NCBI RefSeq assembly: GCF_024054175.1
Contig: NZ_JAMXLA010000001.1
Location: forward strand, 1,051,341-1,115,340
DNA: 64,000 bases
Direction: 5' to 3'
Source: Flavobacterium sp. NRK1
GTDB lineage: Bacteria; Bacteroidota; Bacteroidia; Flavobacteriales; Flavobacteriaceae
The translations under genes were made by a program, and so were the position numbers. This document shows positions 26,744-35,504 of this stretch, in pieces (positions within the stretch are counted from its first letter, which is position 1; each line of letters opens with the position of its first letter). The notes beneath the pieces were generated by a model. That model was not told the DNA's origin, searched no databases, and saw only the letters and a program-made list of their open reading frames with translations.

Positions 26744-27193
26744 TTAAAAACCAAACTGCATTTTTAAGCTGCTGCTAAAAACAGGATGATCAAGTGTATC
26801 CTGAATTGTAATATCAATTTCCATAGCGTCGGGATTACCGGAAGGAGAAACCTTAACTTCCTCATAATTAAACCTGCTTTTGCCTTTTACGTTTTTTGTG
26901 AGTTCAGTATCATTCACAAAACAAAATACATAGGTACTGTCTACCGTATATTTGTCTAATGCTTCTCCTGTACCCACATAGGTATAAATACCACCATTAG
27001 CAGACACATGCTCTATTTCACCGCTCTCCTTCAGACTGTATAACTTTTCAGCGTTAATGTGATCTGCAGTATGCTTATCCATAATATAAAATGCAGATGA
27101 TGAATTGTTGGAAATAGTTAGTTTTTGAGATTTACTACAGCTAACTGTTACAATCAGCAGTAATCCCAACATAATTTTAGTTGTTTTTTGCAT
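26744..27193 (-). CDS. Hypothetical lipoprotein
   Basis: Not recognised. From ATG 27193 it has 149 residues: a lipoprotein signal (MQKTTKIMLGLLLIVTVSC) with lipobox Cys19, then a mostly beta domain. A frame open from 27253 adds 20 residues, but that stretch overlaps the terminator hairpin 27220-27257, so the later ATG is preferred. Alone between two terminators. Confidence 0.7.
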   Translation of the reverse strand: MQKTTKIMLGLLLIVTVSCSKSQKLTISNNSSSAFYIMDKHTADHINAEKLYSLKESGEIEHVSANGGIYTYVGTGEALDKYTVDSTYVFCFVNDTELTKNVKGKSRFNYEEVKVSPSGNPDAMEIDITIQDTLDHPVFSSSLKMQFGF

Positions 27194-27219
27194 TGGTTTT
27201 TTATGTTTCAGTAAAAATA

Positions 27220-27257
27220 AAAAAAACGCCCGATACAAAATTGTACCGGGCAATTTT
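27220..27257 (-). terminator. Second tandem terminator after the efflux operon
   Basis: Minus strand GCCCGGTACAA and TTGTATCGGGC pair with one mismatch and are followed by GTTTTTTTTATTTTT. Confidence 0.7.
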
Positions 27258-27318
27258 ACTCAAAAAGAAACTCCACACATACTTTAAACAGTTTGGTTTA
27301 AAATTTCCCTACCCTGTA

Positions 27319-27357
27319 ATAAAAGAAAGCTCCCCGATGCAAAAAACACCGGGGAGC
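27319..27357 (-). terminator. Terminator of the RND efflux operon
   Basis: Minus strand GCTCCCCG and CGGGGAGC pair around a 13-nt loop and are followed by TTTCTTTTA. Confidence 0.85.
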
Positions 27358-27415
27358 AAACATAAAACAAACAATTAATCTAAAATAATCTGGAAAGATT
27401 TCCCAAACTATGCTG

Positions 27416-28834
27416 TTAGCGCCATCCGCCGCCTAATGCTTTATATAAATTTATTACGGCAAGATATTGCCTGTAATGATTATCAACTAAATTCAGCTGG
27501 CTATTTAGCGCATTATCTTTTGCTGTAAGTACTTCAAGATAGTTAACCAGGCCATAATCTAACAATTCATCTGAATAGTCAGCAGCTTTGGTAAGCGCAT
27601 CTACCTGTTTTTCCCTTATGGTAAGCTTTTTTGTTTCGTTGTTATAATTTGCAAGAGCATCGCTTACCTCTTTACTTGCAGTTATAAGTGCCTGTTCAAA
27701 TTTTACAAGCGCCTGTTCATTCTGGGCTTTGGCAATTTCATAACGGGTACGAATCTGCCTTCCGTTAAACAAAGGCTGTGTAAGCCCCGTAACAATATTA
27801 GCAAACAATGAGTTGGTATTTATCCAGTCGCTAAGCTCAATACTCTGTAAACCACCTGTAGCAGTTATTCTAAACTGAGGATAAAAATTGCTTCGTGCTA
27901 CATTAGTAAGCTCAAAAGCATTTACAAAACCATACTCAGCCGCCACAACATCCGGGCGGTTTCTAAGCAGCTGCGTAGAAACTCCAAGGCTGATATTTGG
28001 GTTAAGCGTTTGCTGTGCAAGTGTGCCGCGCTCTAATTTTTTAGCAGGTTCGCCAAGTAATATGCTAAGTGAATTTTCAACCAGTATAATATTGTTTTTA
28101 AGATCTTCAATTATAAGCTCAGTTGCATACTTTTGAGCTTCGGTTTGCTTTACACCCACTTCATTAACGCTTCCCGCGTCTTTAAGTGCAATAATTGCCT
28201 CAACGCTTTCACCACGGTTAACAAGTGTCTTCTCGGCAATTTCCAGCTGTGCATCCAGCGATAATAATTGATAATAATTACTGGCAATACCTGTTATAAC
28301 CTGCGTTTTTACCGCCTGGTTAGCGGCAAGCGTTTGCATATATGATGCGGCATAAGCACGCTTGTTACTGCGTATTTTGCCCCATATATCGGCTTCCCAG
28401 GCAAAAGAACCTGTTAACTGATACTGGTCTAAGTTAGTAGAACCGCCAGTCTGGCTTACAATTCGCCCTATCTGGCTGTTTTTACTCTGTTCAATATGTG
28501 TCCAGTCGGCACCAAGGCTAAGCGTAGGAAAATATCCTGCCTTGCCCTGTTTAAGGCTGGCTTCGGCAGCAACAATATTCTGCATTGCTACCCTTATATC
28601 AAAATTATTCTGAAGCCCTTTGTTTATGTATTCCTGTAATTTCGGATCGGTAAACATATTCTGCCATGATATATCTGCCATAGAAATCGTATCCTGCGAT
28701 ACAATTTCTGTTCTGTACAGGTTCTCGGCTTTTATGTCGGGCCTTTTATATTCTTTTGCGGCAAAGCATCCCTGCAGCAAAACACCTGCTGCCACCGCTA
28801 TTGCCAGTCTATATGTTATCTTTATAAGTTTCAT
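27416..28834 (-). CDS. Outer membrane efflux factor (OprM/NodT family)
   Basis: Outer membrane channel of a tripartite RND pump. 472 residues with a lipoprotein signal (VAAGVLLQGC, Cys23) and the repeated helical-hairpin OEP domains expected of the family: ISWQNMFTDPKLQEYI near the start and LRNRPDVVAAE in the middle, a family hallmark. It is the last gene of the operon, 14 bp after the RND gene, and is followed by a terminator. Confidence 0.92.
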   Translation of the reverse strand: MKLIKITYRLAIAVAAGVLLQGCFAAKEYKRPDIKAENLYRTEIVSQDTISMADISWQNMFTDPKLQEYINKGLQNNFDIRVAMQNIVAAEASLKQGKAGYFPTLSLGADWTHIEQSKNSQIGRIVSQTGGSTNLDQYQLTGSFAWEADIWGKIRSNKRAYAASYMQTLAANQAVKTQVITGIASNYYQLLSLDAQLEIAEKTLVNRGESVEAIIALKDAGSVNEVGVKQTEAQKYATELIIEDLKNNIILVENSLSILLGEPAKKLERGTLAQQTLNPNISLGVSTQLLRNRPDVVAAEYGFVNAFELTNVARSNFYPQFRITATGGLQSIELSDWINTNSLFANIVTGLTQPLFNGRQIRTRYEIAKAQNEQALVKFEQALITASKEVSDALANYNNETKKLTIREKQVDALTKAADYSDELLDYGLVNYLEVLTAKDNALNSQLNLVDNHYRQYLAVINLYKALGGGWR

Positions 28835-28848
28835 GGTTTTCCCGGTTT

Positions 28849-31800
28849 TTATGCTTCGTTATTTTCTTGGTTTTCTACCGGTAATGGTTTAGATGATATT
28901 CTTTCCTGCAGTCCCTGGAATATTACAAATAATATAGGAATAACAAATACACCGAATACTGTACCTATAAGCATACCACCTACAGCACCCATACCAATAG
29001 ACCTGTTACCTACAGCACCTACACCGCTTGCAAGCGCTAACGGCATTAAACCGAACACAAATGCAAACGAGGTCATTAATATTGGTCTTAAACGTGCTTT
29101 GGCTCCTTCTTTAGCCGATTCTATCAGGCTCATGCCATGTCGGCGACGCTGTATTGCAAACTCTACAATAAGAATGGCATTTTTGGCGAGGAGGCCTATA
29201 AGCATGATCAGGGCTACCTGAAAGTAAATGTTATTTTCCAGCCCGGCAAGTTTAACAAAACCAATAGCCCCTGCAATACCTACCGGTAACGATAACAGTA
29301 CTGCCAATGGCACTATGTAGCTTTCGTACTGGGCACTTAGCAGGAAGTAAACAAATATTAAGCTTAAAAGGAAAACTCCCGCCGCCTGGCTGCCCGCTAT
29401 AATTTCCTCACGTGTCATACCCGAAAATTCGTAGCTATAGGTTTTAGGCAGGTGCTGTGCGGCAACTTCCTGAATAGCTTTAATAGCATCTCCTGAGCTG
29501 TATCCCGGATTTGCCTTACCGTTAACGTTTACCGCTTTCAGCATGTTAAAACGCGCTACAGCTTCAGGCCCGTATATCTTTTTAAAATCTACAAACTGGC
29601 TTATGGCAACCATTTGGTTGTTGGCATTTCTAACGTATATTTTATCTATAGATCGTTCGTCGGCACGTTCATCCGGCTCAGCCTGTATCATTACACGAAA
29701 CTGTTTACCAAATCGATTAAAATCGGTAGTATATAAACCACCATAATAACCCTGCATGGTATTAAAAATATCGCTTACAGACACACCTGCATCTTTAGCC
29801 CTTTCCACATTAATATCCATTTGATACTGCGGGAATCCCGGGTTAAAATTGGTCATGGCATACTGTACTTCCGGCCTTTTAGAAAGCTCTGCAAGAAACT
29901 CATTGCTCACTTTACTTACGGTAGCCCAGTCGTCATCGCCCTTATCCTGTATCTTAAATTCAAAACCATCTGCAGAACCAAATCCCTGTACACTTGGCGG
30001 GGTAAAGAATAACATTCTTGCATCTTTAAAGGCTGCTGTGCGTCCAAATAATTCACCTACAATAGCATCTACGCTCTGGTTGGCTTCTTTTCTTTCTTTC
30101 CAGTCTTTAAGCTTAATAACGGTAAATGCATATGATGCTCCGTTAATCCTGTTTAAAAGGCTGAAACCTACAATGTTCATCCTTGCTTCTACCATTGGCA
30201 TAGTTTGCAGCAATGAGTCAAGCTGTTTTACGGCAGCATCGGTTTTTTCAAGGGTTGTACCCGGCGGCATGGTAATATCTGCCATAATAATTCCCCTGTC
30301 TTCGTTAGGTATAAACCCGGAAGGTGTGGTAGTGAAAAGTAAATAGGTGATTCCGCAGAAAATCAAAAGCCCTAATACTGTTATCCATTTTTTTCGGGCA
30401 AGGAAGCCTAACGACTTAACATATTTCCTGTTCATAGCATCAAAGCCGCTATTAAATGCTATAAAGAAACGGTCTTTAATGTTTTTCTTTTTGTGTTCGT
30501 GCTCTTCATCATGCGGTTTAAGCAACAGCGCACAAAGTGCAGGACTCAGCGTTAAGGCATTTACTGCCGAAATTAAGATAGCTACTGCAAGTGTAATGGC
30601 AAACTGCTGATAAAATACCCCCGATGGTCCTTTAAGGAATGATACCGGAATAAATACCGCCGCCATTACAAGCGTAATAGATACAATGGCTCCTGTAATT
30701 TCGCTCATGGCAGAAAGTGTGGCATTTTTGGCCGATTTTTCCCCTTCATCCAGTTTGGCGTGCACGGCTTCTACTACCACAATGGCATCATCTACCACAA
30801 TACCAATAGCAAGCACAAGTGCAAACAGGGTTAAAAGGTTAATAGAGAATCCGAATATCTGCAGGAAGAAAAACGTACCAATAATAGCAACCGGAACCGC
30901 AATGGCAGGTACCAGTGTAGAACGTACATCCTGAAGGAAAAGGAATACTACTATAAATACCAGTATAAAAGCTTCTACCAGTGTAGATATTACTTTGTGG
31001 ATAGAGGCATCAAGGAACGTTTTAGTATTAAACGGTACAACATAATCTATACCTTCAGGAAAGTCAGCTTTGCTTTCCTGTAAGATAGCCATTACCTCAT
31101 CAATAATATCATTTGCGTTTGAGCCTGACGTCTGGAATATACCAATAGCCACACCTTCATTACCCATACCATAGTTGTTAGAACCATAGTTAAAGGCTCC
31201 AAGTTCTACTTTGGCTACATCCTTAAGGTGTAAAAAGTTTCCGTTTCCGGTAGCTTTTACTACTATATCTTCATAATCTTCTACTTTACTAAGGCGCCCT
31301 TTATATTTAATTACATATTCATAAACGCCCGAAGCATTTTCACCAAATTTACCCGGCGCAGCCTCAACATTCTGCTCCTGTAATGCTGCCTGTATATCTT
31401 TCGGCGAAAGGTTATATGCTGCCATTTTCTCAGGGTCTATCCATATACGCATTGAGTAATCTTTGGCACCAAATACGTTTACCTGCCCTACTCCTTTTAC
31501 ACGCTGAAGCCTTGGCACAAGGTTAATTTTGGCAAAGTTTTGCACATATGTACCATTATATTCTTTGTTTGTACTGAAAAGCGAAACAAACATAAGGGCA
31601 CTGGTCTGGCTTTTAAGGGTGGTAACCCCTGTTTGAATAACAGCCTGCGGTAATTTGCTTGTAGCACGCGATACCCTGTTCTGCACGTTTACCGCAGCAA
31701 TATCGGGGTTTACACCAAGTTCAAAAAACACGCTTATGTTGGCAGTACCATCATTAGCCGCGCTGGATGTCATATAGGTCATACCTTCAACACCGTTTAT

Positions 31801-32004
31801 TTCTTCCTCAAGCGGAATAACAACGCTGTTAAGTACAGTTTCGGCATTAGCCCCTGTATAGGTAGCTGTTACCTGAACCGTAGGCGGGGCAATTTCCGGG
31901 TACTGCTCCACAGGCAATGAAAGCAAACCCAGAATCCCCAAAATGGTTAATAGTATCGAAATTACAGTACTCAGTACCGGCCTTTCTATAAAAGTTTTTA
32001 GCAT
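28849..32004 (-). CDS. RND multidrug efflux transporter, HAE1/AcrB family
   Basis: Inner membrane proton-driven pump of 1051 residues. The N terminus MLKTFIERPVLSTVISI and EQYPEIAPPTVQV are typical HAE1. The proton relay lies in GIVVDDAIVVVEAVH (Asp-Asp, TM4) and the conserved Lys in LLAKNAILIVEFA (TM10). Two periplasmic loops and twelve helices fit by length. It sits 5 bp after the membrane fusion gene and is clearly co-transcribed. The drug range cannot be read from sequence. Confidence 0.95.
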   Translation of the reverse strand: MLKTFIERPVLSTVISILLTILGILGLLSLPVEQYPEIAPPTVQVTATYTGANAETVLNSVVIPLEEEINGVEGMTYMTSSAANDGTANISVFFELGVNPDIAAVNVQNRVSRATSKLPQAVIQTGVTTLKSQTSALMFVSLFSTNKEYNGTYVQNFAKINLVPRLQRVKGVGQVNVFGAKDYSMRIWIDPEKMAAYNLSPKDIQAALQEQNVEAAPGKFGENASGVYEYVIKYKGRLSKVEDYEDIVVKATGNGNFLHLKDVAKVELGAFNYGSNNYGMGNEGVAIGIFQTSGSNANDIIDEVMAILQESKADFPEGIDYVVPFNTKTFLDASIHKVISTLVEAFILVFIVVFLFLQDVRSTLVPAIAVPVAIIGTFFFLQIFGFSINLLTLFALVLAIGIVVDDAIVVVEAVHAKLDEGEKSAKNATLSAMSEITGAIVSITLVMAAVFIPVSFLKGPSGVFYQQFAITLAVAILISAVNALTLSPALCALLLKPHDEEHEHKKKNIKDRFFIAFNSGFDAMNRKYVKSLGFLARKKWITVLGLLIFCGITYLLFTTTPSGFIPNEDRGIIMADITMPPGTTLEKTDAAVKQLDSLLQTMPMVEARMNIVGFSLLNRINGASYAFTVIKLKDWKERKEANQSVDAIVGELFGRTAAFKDARMLFFTPPSVQGFGSADGFEFKIQDKGDDDWATVSKVSNEFLAELSKRPEVQYAMTNFNPGFPQYQMDINVERAKDAGVSVSDIFNTMQGYYGGLYTTDFNRFGKQFRVMIQAEPDERADERSIDKIYVRNANNQMVAISQFVDFKKIYGPEAVARFNMLKAVNVNGKANPGYSSGDAIKAIQEVAAQHLPKTYSYEFSGMTREEIIAGSQAAGVFLLSLIFVYFLLSAQYESYIVPLAVLLSLPVGIAGAIGFVKLAGLENNIYFQVALIMLIGLLAKNAILIVEFAIQRRRHGMSLIESAKEGAKARLRPILMTSFAFVFGLMPLALASGVGAVGNRSIGMGAVGGMLIGTVFGVFVIPILFVIFQGLQERISSKPLPVENQENNEA

Positions 32005-32009
32005 TTGTG

Positions 32010-33158
32010 TTATTTTTTGGTAACGGTTGTTGTAGTTGTTTTAGCAGCACTTACGCTATCTGCAGCAGCTGGGGCAGCTTCTTCTTTTTTAGGCTGGGGC
32101 ACTATAGCCATACCGTCTTTAAGTTTGGTAACGCCCTCTACCACTATAACTTCACCTTCTTCAAGGCCGCTCTCTACAATAAAGTTAAGCCCTGATGTGG
32201 TTTTAACGTTTATAATTTTAGATTTTACAGTGTTGTCTTTATTAACAACATATACCATTTGTTTGCCCTGCATATCAAACACAGCATTTTGAGGTACTAC
32301 TAATGCATCTTCAAAAGTTATAGGCAGCCTTACAGTACCTTTGCTTCCGCTTCTAAGTATTGCTTCAGGGTTTTTAAACTCTGCCCTGAACTGGCTTGTA
32401 CCGGTAGTTTCGTTAACAAGTCCTGTTACCGTTACCAGTCGCCCTTTCTCTTCATAAACACTGCCATCAGCAAGCAATAAACTTACATCGGGTGTGTTTT
32501 TTAGTTTTTCCTGTAGTGTAGCACCTTTAAATTCGCGGCTAAAGCTTATCATCTGCTTATCATTCATAGAAAAGTAAGCACGCATAACGCGTGTGTCAGA
32601 CACTGTGGTAAGCGGCATTTCGCTGGTAGCGCTGGCAAGGGCACCTTCTTTATAAGGAAGGCTTCCTATAACACCATCTACCGGAGATGTAATAGTTCCG
32701 TAATTTATATTGGCAGCTACAGCACTATATGATGCTTTTGCCTGGGCAAGTTTTGCTTTTGCAGTTTCAAGCTGTACGTTAGATATAATCTTACGGTCTA
32801 CAAGCGGTTTAAGCCTGTCTACCTCTACCTGCGCTGCACTAACATTGGCTTTTGCAGCAGCAGCATCCTGATTAAGGGTTTGGGTTTCCAGTTTAAAAAG
32901 CAGCTGGCCTTTGCGCACCATCTGGCCTTCGTCAACATATATTTTCTGGATAAAACCATTAACTTTTGGACGGATCTCTACATTTTGCTGGCCTTCAAGG
33001 TTAGCAGTGTATTCTTCATAAATAGTTGCATCCTGCCTGGCAATGGTCTGCACAGCAAAAGGCATTGGTCCCGGGGCAGGAGCCTGCTCTTGTTTTTTAC
33101 CGCATGAAGCAACTATAAGCAAGGCAGCTATGGCTCCTATAAAAGACTTGTTTTTCAT
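32010..33158 (-). CDS. Membrane fusion protein (AcrA/MexA type), lipoprotein
   Basis: Periplasmic adaptor linking the RND pump to the outer membrane channel. 382 residues, with a lipoprotein signal whose lipobox is LLIVASC (Cys20). It then has a biotinyl-lipoyl half motif (GFIQKIYVDEGQMVRKGQLLF near 70), a helical hairpin rich in Ala and Lys, and the second half around GTITSPVDGVIG. The end is a low-complexity Ala/Thr/Lys tail (AAPAAADSVSAAKTTTTTV) absent from most relatives. It lies 38 bp downstream of the regulator gene. Confidence 0.93.
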   Translation of the reverse strand: MKNKSFIGAIAALLIVASCGKKQEQAPAPGPMPFAVQTIARQDATIYEEYTANLEGQQNVEIRPKVNGFIQKIYVDEGQMVRKGQLLFKLETQTLNQDAAAAKANVSAAQVEVDRLKPLVDRKIISNVQLETAKAKLAQAKASYSAVAANINYGTITSPVDGVIGSLPYKEGALASATSEMPLTTVSDTRVMRAYFSMNDKQMISFSREFKGATLQEKLKNTPDVSLLLADGSVYEEKGRLVTVTGLVNETTGTSQFRAEFKNPEAILRSGSKGTVRLPITFEDALVVPQNAVFDMQGKQMVYVVNKDNTVKSKIINVKTTSGLNFIVESGLEEGEVIVVEGVTKLKDGMAIVPQPKKEEAAPAAADSVSAAKTTTTTVTKK

Positions 33159-33196
33159 TTGTGTCTGGATTTACTGTTCGTTTTATTGTGGATGAT

Positions 33197-33688
33197 TTAT
33201 ATTGGATCGTTGTTTTCTATCTGCTTAAAATCGGCTATACTTTTTAGTATCAAAGCTTCCATATCAAACATATGCTGTTTGTATATTTTTATTTTATCAA
33301 GATCAGATTTACCCATTGGGCAGGAAATTGTTTTCTCCCTGTAGGCATGCATCTTATCAATAATCTTCTTCTCAGCATCGATCATTTTAAGGTAATTGTC
33401 AAATCTTTCGCTAAAAGGTGTGCATTTATAATATTTTTTTCGGTCTCCCGGAAGGGTATAATAACTAATCTTACCTATTTTAAGTAACAGGTTAAGGTTT
33501 GTAGAAACCGAACTTTTACTGGCACCCATACGTTCCACAAGGTCCTCAAAAGAGATTTTATTTCCGCATGAATCCAGTATAAGGGTTGCTAATATTCGCG
33601 ACCCCAGGGGTGGAAGATGATGTGCATCCTGAAAATAAACGCCAAACAGCTCCACCAATTCATCCCGCTCTTTCCTGATATCTGACAT
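33197..33688 (-). CDS. GbsR/MarR-family transcriptional regulator of the efflux operon
   Basis: Winged-helix regulator, 163 residues from ATG 33688 (MSDIRKERDELVELFG). The recognition helix is in EDLVERMGASKSSVSTNLNLL (about 51-71) and the wing in ISYYTLPGDRKKYYK. A long C-terminal helix likely dimerises. A frame open from 33718 starts inside the promoter, on the wrong side of the -7 element, and is rejected. First gene of the pump operon; it probably represses itself and the pump through the palindrome at 33720-33743. Confidence 0.88.
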   Translation of the reverse strand: MSDIRKERDELVELFGVYFQDAHHLPPLGSRILATLILDSCGNKISFEDLVERMGASKSSVSTNLNLLLKIGKISYYTLPGDRKKYYKCTPFSERFDNYLKMIDAEKKIIDKMHAYREKTISCPMGKSDLDKIKIYKQHMFDMEALILKSIADFKQIENNDPI

Positions 33689-33707
33689 TTGATTTACAAA
33701 TTTTGCG

Positions 33708-33715
33708 CAAATGTA
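33708..33715 (-). promoter_or_regulatory. -7 element of the efflux operon promoter
   Basis: TACATTTG on the minus strand; transcript start expected near 33701, a leader of about 13 nt. Confidence 0.65.
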
Positions 33716-33719
33716 CAAC

Positions 33720-33743
33720 TTAGTTCGGTAATTACCGAACTAA
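33720..33743. promoter_or_regulatory. Perfect 24-bp palindrome, probable operator of the efflux operon
   Basis: TTAGTTCGGTAA followed by TTACCGAACTAA, a perfect dyad. It starts four bases upstream of the -7 element and spans the space where the -33 element must be read, so a bound dimer would block polymerase. A partial half site CGAACT recurs at 33745-33750. Confidence 0.8.
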
Positions 33744-33893
33744 ACGAACTCAATTTTTACCGGGAATAAAAATACCTCCCTGATAAACGATGAAAAAATG
33801 AATGATTAGTAACTGATAAACAACAAATTAAAATTACCTCAATTACTTAATAAATTGTAATCCGGGCAACTGAAATTAACAATATTTTAATAT

Positions 33894-34868
33894 TTAAAAG
33901 GCAGAAATAATGTGGTCAGTTATCAATTTTGCGTGTACACGGCTGTTTTCTATAAACCATTTATGGGTTTCCATTCCGCCGCAAACCACCCCTGCAAGAT
34001 AAAGGCCCGGCACATTGGTTTCCATAGTTTCTGGGTTATAGGCAGGTGTACAGTTAATTCCATCGTTTATATGTACTCCGCTTTTCTTTAAAAACTCAAT
34101 ATCGGGCCTGTAACCGGTAAGTGCCAGTACAAAATCGGCCTCAATAAGAATTTCACCATCAGAGGTATTAAGTACAACCTCATTTTCGGTGATCTGGGTA
34201 ATTTCCGAATAAAAATAAGCCTTTATACTGCCTTCGGCAATACGGTTCTCAATATCGGGCTTAACCCAGTATTTTACGCGGTTGTTTATTTCACCTTTTC
34301 TAATAACCATAGTAACATCTGCACCTTTGCGGTAGCACTCCAAAGCAGCATCTACCGATGAATTATTAGCACCTATAACCACAATTTTGCGGAAGGCATA
34401 TTCATGGGCTTCTTTATAATAATGCCGAACATGCGGCAGGTTTTCACCCGGAACATCCATATATACCGGAATGTCATAAAACCCTGTAGCAATAACTACA
34501 TTTTTAGACACATACTCTCCCTTAGAACTGGTAAGCACAAACAAGCCGTTATCTTTTTTGTTTACAGCCTCTACCCTTTCAAACAATTTTATATTGAGGT
34601 TAAAATGCTTATGAATATTGCGGTAATATTCCAGCGCTTCCTGCCTGCCCGGTTTAGGTGCAATGCAGCTAAAAGGCACACCGCCTATCTCTAAACGTTC
34701 GGCAGTAGAAAAAAACGTCATATATAAAGGATAGTTAAACAGGCTGTTAACCAATGAGCCTTTTTCAATTATCAGGTACTTAAGCCCCTTATTTTGCGCT
34801 TCAATAGCACAGGCCATACCTATAGGTCCGCCGCCAATAATTATAAGGTCGTAGGTTATTTGTTCCAT
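33894..34868 (-). CDS. ypdA: YpdA-type bacillithiol disulfide reductase
   Basis: Flavin-dependent NADPH oxidoreductase thought to reduce bacillithiol disulfide. 324 residues with FAD-binding IIGGGPIGMACAIEA at 10-24, NADPH-binding VIGANNSSVDAALE near 170, and the C-terminal GLYLAGVVCGGMETHKWFIE segment. No CxxC redox pair of the thioredoxin reductase kind, as expected for YpdA. Its start overlaps the end of the CYTH gene by 13 bp, so the two are translated from one mRNA. Confidence 0.88.
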   Translation of the reverse strand: MEQITYDLIIIGGGPIGMACAIEAQNKGLKYLIIEKGSLVNSLFNYPLYMTFFSTAERLEIGGVPFSCIAPKPGRQEALEYYRNIHKHFNLNIKLFERVEAVNKKDNGLFVLTSSKGEYVSKNVVIATGFYDIPVYMDVPGENLPHVRHYYKEAHEYAFRKIVVIGANNSSVDAALECYRKGADVTMVIRKGEINNRVKYWVKPDIENRIAEGSIKAYFYSEITQITENEVVLNTSDGEILIEADFVLALTGYRPDIEFLKKSGVHINDGINCTPAYNPETMETNVPGLYLAGVVCGGMETHKWFIENSRVHAKLITDHIISAF

Positions 34869-35329
34869 AAGGTATAAGGGTTATTGCTAAGGTAAGCGTT
34901 ATAGTAGCGTTCATCTCCTGTAACTTCTTCGCCCAGCCAAAGTGGTTTTTCAAAAACTTCATTTTCATCGGCAAGCTCTACTTCGGCTATTATAAGCCCG
35001 GCATTATCACCAAAAAATTCATCTACTTCAAAAATATGGCTGCCCACTTTTACTTCATACCTAATTTTATCTATACTGCCTTTTTCACAAATCGCAAGCA
35101 GCTTTTCGGCATCGGCAAGCGTAATTTCTTTTTCCCATTCCATACGGCTGGTACCACTGTCATTGCTCCTGCCCTTTACCGTAATAAAGCCCTGGTTACC
35201 TTTTGTGCGGACACGAACAGTTCTGTCCGGATTAGAGTTCAGGTAGCCCTGTGCAATACGTTTTTGTGTAACCGCCTCATTTTTATAGGCATCGGTAAGC
35301 ACAAGGAATTTACGTTCGATCTCGATCAT
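34856..35329 (-). CDS. CYTH-domain protein (triphosphatase type)
   Basis: Triphosphate-tunnel enzyme of 157 residues. The defining ExExK motif is at the start (EIERKF, residues 3-8), followed by basic strand residues (RTVRVRTKG, FITVKGR), acidic EWEKEI, and the late FEVDEF and IIAEVEL strands. Short bacterial members are inorganic triphosphatases; cyclase activity is unlikely. It leads the ypdA transcript. Why these two are paired is unknown. Confidence 0.85.
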   Translation of the reverse strand: MIEIERKFLVLTDAYKNEAVTQKRIAQGYLNSNPDRTVRVRTKGNQGFITVKGRSNDSGTSRMEWEKEITLADAEKLLAICEKGSIDKIRYEVKVGSHIFEVDEFFGDNAGLIIAEVELADENEVFEKPLWLGEEVTGDERYYNAYLSNNPYTLWNK

Positions 35330-35439
35330 GTTTTTTGGAAATAACAGCCAAGTTAAGGAATTAAAGGCAGAGATTTACTATATATTTTAGTTTAAGAATG
35401 CACTTATACCATCGCTATCACAATCAAATACTAAATTTT

Positions 35440-35464
35440 TTGCCCTATGATAATTATAGGGCAA
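35440..35464. promoter_or_regulatory. Inverted repeat upstream of the Gcr-like gene
   Basis: TTGCCCTAT (35440-35448) and ATAGGGCAA (35456-35464) are exact reverse complements across 7 bp. TATTTTTA at 35472-35479 may be the -7 element, which would put the repeat in the spacer/-33 zone as an operator. Confidence 0.5.
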
Positions 35465-35504
35465 TGATTTGTATTTTTACATCTCATTTTCCCCGGCACA
35501 CCAC

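Noticed and set aside
33689..33718. Ten-codon N-terminal extension of the GbsR/MarR-type regulator
   Set aside because: It overlaps the -7 element, so it cannot be part of the mRNA from that promoter.
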